From NCBI GenBank assembly GCA_905250885.1, contig CAJNOQ010001564.1, forward strand, positions 1-30,350: a DNA stretch of 30,350 bases. Reading direction: 5' to 3'. Positions 28,413 to 30,350 of this stretch are shown here, one piece after another. The stretch's first letter is position 1, and each line of letters starts with the position of its first letter. The notes under the pieces are model-generated. The model saw only the letters and a program-made list of their open reading frames with translations, did no database searches and was not told the DNA's origin. The translations under genes were made by a program, and so were the position numbers. This DNA comes from Didymodactylos carnosus (Eukaryota; Rotifera; Eurotatoria; Philodinida; Philodinidae).

Positions 28413-30350
28413 AGTTATAACAAACATCCTGACTCTGATAACTACTTAAATTCACTCAAACATTGTGACTATTAACATTGTTTTGTCAGTATTTGTCACT
28501 CATTTAGCAACAGAATATACTGAATATTGCTCATTCCCATTAACTCAAACTTTGTGACTATTACTCAGATTCCCTTTCTGAAGGATAATCATTAGCCAAC
28601 TGGCTACTTAACTGTACACTGCTTCCAAATCAGTGGAAAGTATATACTGCTTAATTAGTATACATATTTTATCTAATTATTGGAAAGTAAATCCATTATA
28701 ACAAAAAAAACGTATACATTTCCTTTTCTGTAAGAAAAAAGCTAATTAAAATAAAAATTAATCATGGAAAAGTAAATCCTGTATACCACTCTAAGCGTGT
28801 CAGTGAGGACGCCATCCGATGTTTGAGCGATTCGACATTTTTACGATCCTTTACACAGCGATTTTCTTATACAGTCTGCGGTAATTTTGAGCTTCTCTGA
28901 ACTCATTCGATTGCACCAATAACGAAAATTGTCTTGTACAATTCATGAAACCGAAAACACTGGTATGAGACACTTTAGTAGAGAGAAGCAATCAGGCAGA
29001 CATTTCTTGATGTGAAATCTATCTGAAAAATGGTGTTCAGTTTGATCTAAAAGAGTTCGGTTGGTCACTTCAAAGTTTATAGATGGAGAAATTCATATGA
29101 AATGCTTTTTATGAACCAAGAAATACTTTGCTTGTACTTACACAATGTCTTGAACTAATTATAGCAAAAAGAGAAAGAGATACAAGCAAAAAATGCATTT
29201 TTTAGAGTTGTTTGGCTTCATCAACCACAGCGTATTGATAGACTCAGCAATGTTCAACTGTATGTTGCTGTTGTTATTATTGTGGATGTTATTTTTTATC
29301 ACTATATAGATTCTGTATTGTATATTCATGATGATGACTTCATGATTAGACATGAACATGACCGTTCCGGTTCCGGTCCCAAAAAGAAGGTTTTGATCGG
29401 GCCCGGGACTGGAATCAAGATCTCTTTTTACCAAGTTCGTAAAATCAGCAAAAAGTTTCCTGGCTAGAATGGATTGTTTTTTTCATGTTTTACGGACAAA
29501 ATTTTTTTATTTTCTAATAGGAGACGTTTCGTCTTTATTCAAAAGGTGTCGGCAGTCCAGTGACTAAAGTGCCCCAACATATCGAAGCAAATTTCGTTCC
29601 TTTCCTGTGTCTGCGCTTTAAGAGGACATATCAACAAAAAATGTTAAGTTCAAAGCTTTTTTGAGAGTAAATCGGTCTTATTTTCTTTTGTTTGTGATTA
29701 TCCACCAACAGACTTTCAATAATTGTTCTTTTCAGTGTATAGGACTCGCGGAGAAGGATCTCTGAATTTCAGTTAGTTTGGTCATTCTCTTGATCGTGAA
29801 ACGCTGCGTGAAAAGTTATTCTCGTCGAACGCATCACGATGCTGCTTCGCTCTCCTTCTATCACCTTCTATCACCTTTTGCTGCCTGTCTAATATAAATA
29901 GTGAAATAACCACACGGCTTGGCCAGCTAACGGTACACCAGAGTGCGGAAGCATGAAGCATTAAATGAAGTGGTAAAACTAATTTTATGTGAAAGAGCAC
30001 ACTTTAAAGTGTAGGAAAATAATTTTCGTTTGTTTTCATTAGTACCTGAACACATGGAAAATATTCGGTGAACATTGAGATGAATCATCAATAATGCGGT
30101 ACGTTTAATACCATATGGTTTTTTTTATTATTTTTTCTCGTTCTTCTTGGCGTTTCAGCTTAAGAAAAATACATTACTGGATAGAGAAGAAGTTGTTCTG
30201 TTTACTGATCGTATCAATTCTTGTTCTAGCTTTTACGTGCTTCTGAAAATCAGAAAACTTGCGCATTTTTAATGAAATTCCGTAACGAAAAATCGCTATT
30301 TTAAAAATTGTTCAAACAAGCTAGGAGAATTCTGTAAGTCATTTAGCATA
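28413..30350. other. Terminal stretch without a recognised gene
   Basis: An approximate direct repeat of about 24 bp with CTCAAAC(A/T)TTGTGACTATTA occurs near 28456 and 28544, upstream of the FLYWCH gene. A GC-rich patch lies at 29360-29412, with CCGGTTCCGG and GGGCCCGGG. CTTCTATCACCTTCTATCAC is a small tandem repeat near 29854. No open frame carries a recognisable domain. Confidence 0.5.

Noticed and set aside
29360..29412. GC-rich patch with CCGGTTCCGG and GGGCCCGGG as a transposon end
   Set aside because: No partner end or target duplication was found.

Overview
This AT-rich window looks like gene-poor, transposon-rich animal nuclear DNA. The best fit is a bdelloid rotifer, a call made from family knowledge. 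Three things point there: a degenerate ADP-ribosyltransferase plus tetratricopeptide-repeat (ART-TPR) gene of a kind abundant in bdelloids, a small divergent rhodopsin-like GPCR, and a FLYWCH zinc-finger/MULE gene. No rRNA, operon or bacterial-type gene was seen. Only two reading frames look like intact proteins: the GPCR (15802-16821, minus) and the FLYWCH protein (27710-28366, minus), whose MULE domain is cut short.

Layout. 1-700: a perfect 29-bp palindrome and otherwise nothing. 701-3082: a decayed hAT-like element hosting foldback element A (887-1845). 4873-6263: a broken ART-TPR gene on the minus strand, split by a hAT-like MITE (5691-6113). 6287-7363: a piggyBac-like remnant keeping the C-terminal Cys-rich tail of its transposase and hosting foldback element B (6603-7101). 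8004-8277: a second hAT-like MITE and a hairpin. 8499-12510: a region bracketed by 329-bp inverted repeats, containing a tRNA-like gene between 65-bp direct repeats and a degraded unrecognised gene. 12529-13364: an inverted-repeat structure around a TAGGGATG-ended MITE. 14477-15318: weak coding candidates. 15802-16821: the GPCR. 18479-23708: MITEs, a zinc-finger palindrome and repeated transposon-like ends. 24201-24260: a hammerhead ribozyme motif on the minus strand. 24339-24558: a piggyBac-like MITE. 25699-26400: tandem repeats. 26417-27758: a long inverted repeat reaching into the 3' end of the FLYWCH gene.

Most notable points. (1) Elements A and B share asymmetric ends (GGGTAGCGC and CGGAATGGC). 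Their long inverted arms are built from about 32-bp tandem units, each holding the palindrome CACCTTCNGAAGGTG, and each copy has a perfect 9-bp target-site duplication. (2) The hammerhead has all core motifs and a two-part stem I. (3) The 26.4-27.8 kb inverted repeat holds one 46-bp block in the same orientation in both arms, so it has flipped in one arm. The genes do not form a pathway; the region reads as a nest of mobile elements around a few genes. Family calls come from reading the sequence by eye, without database searches.
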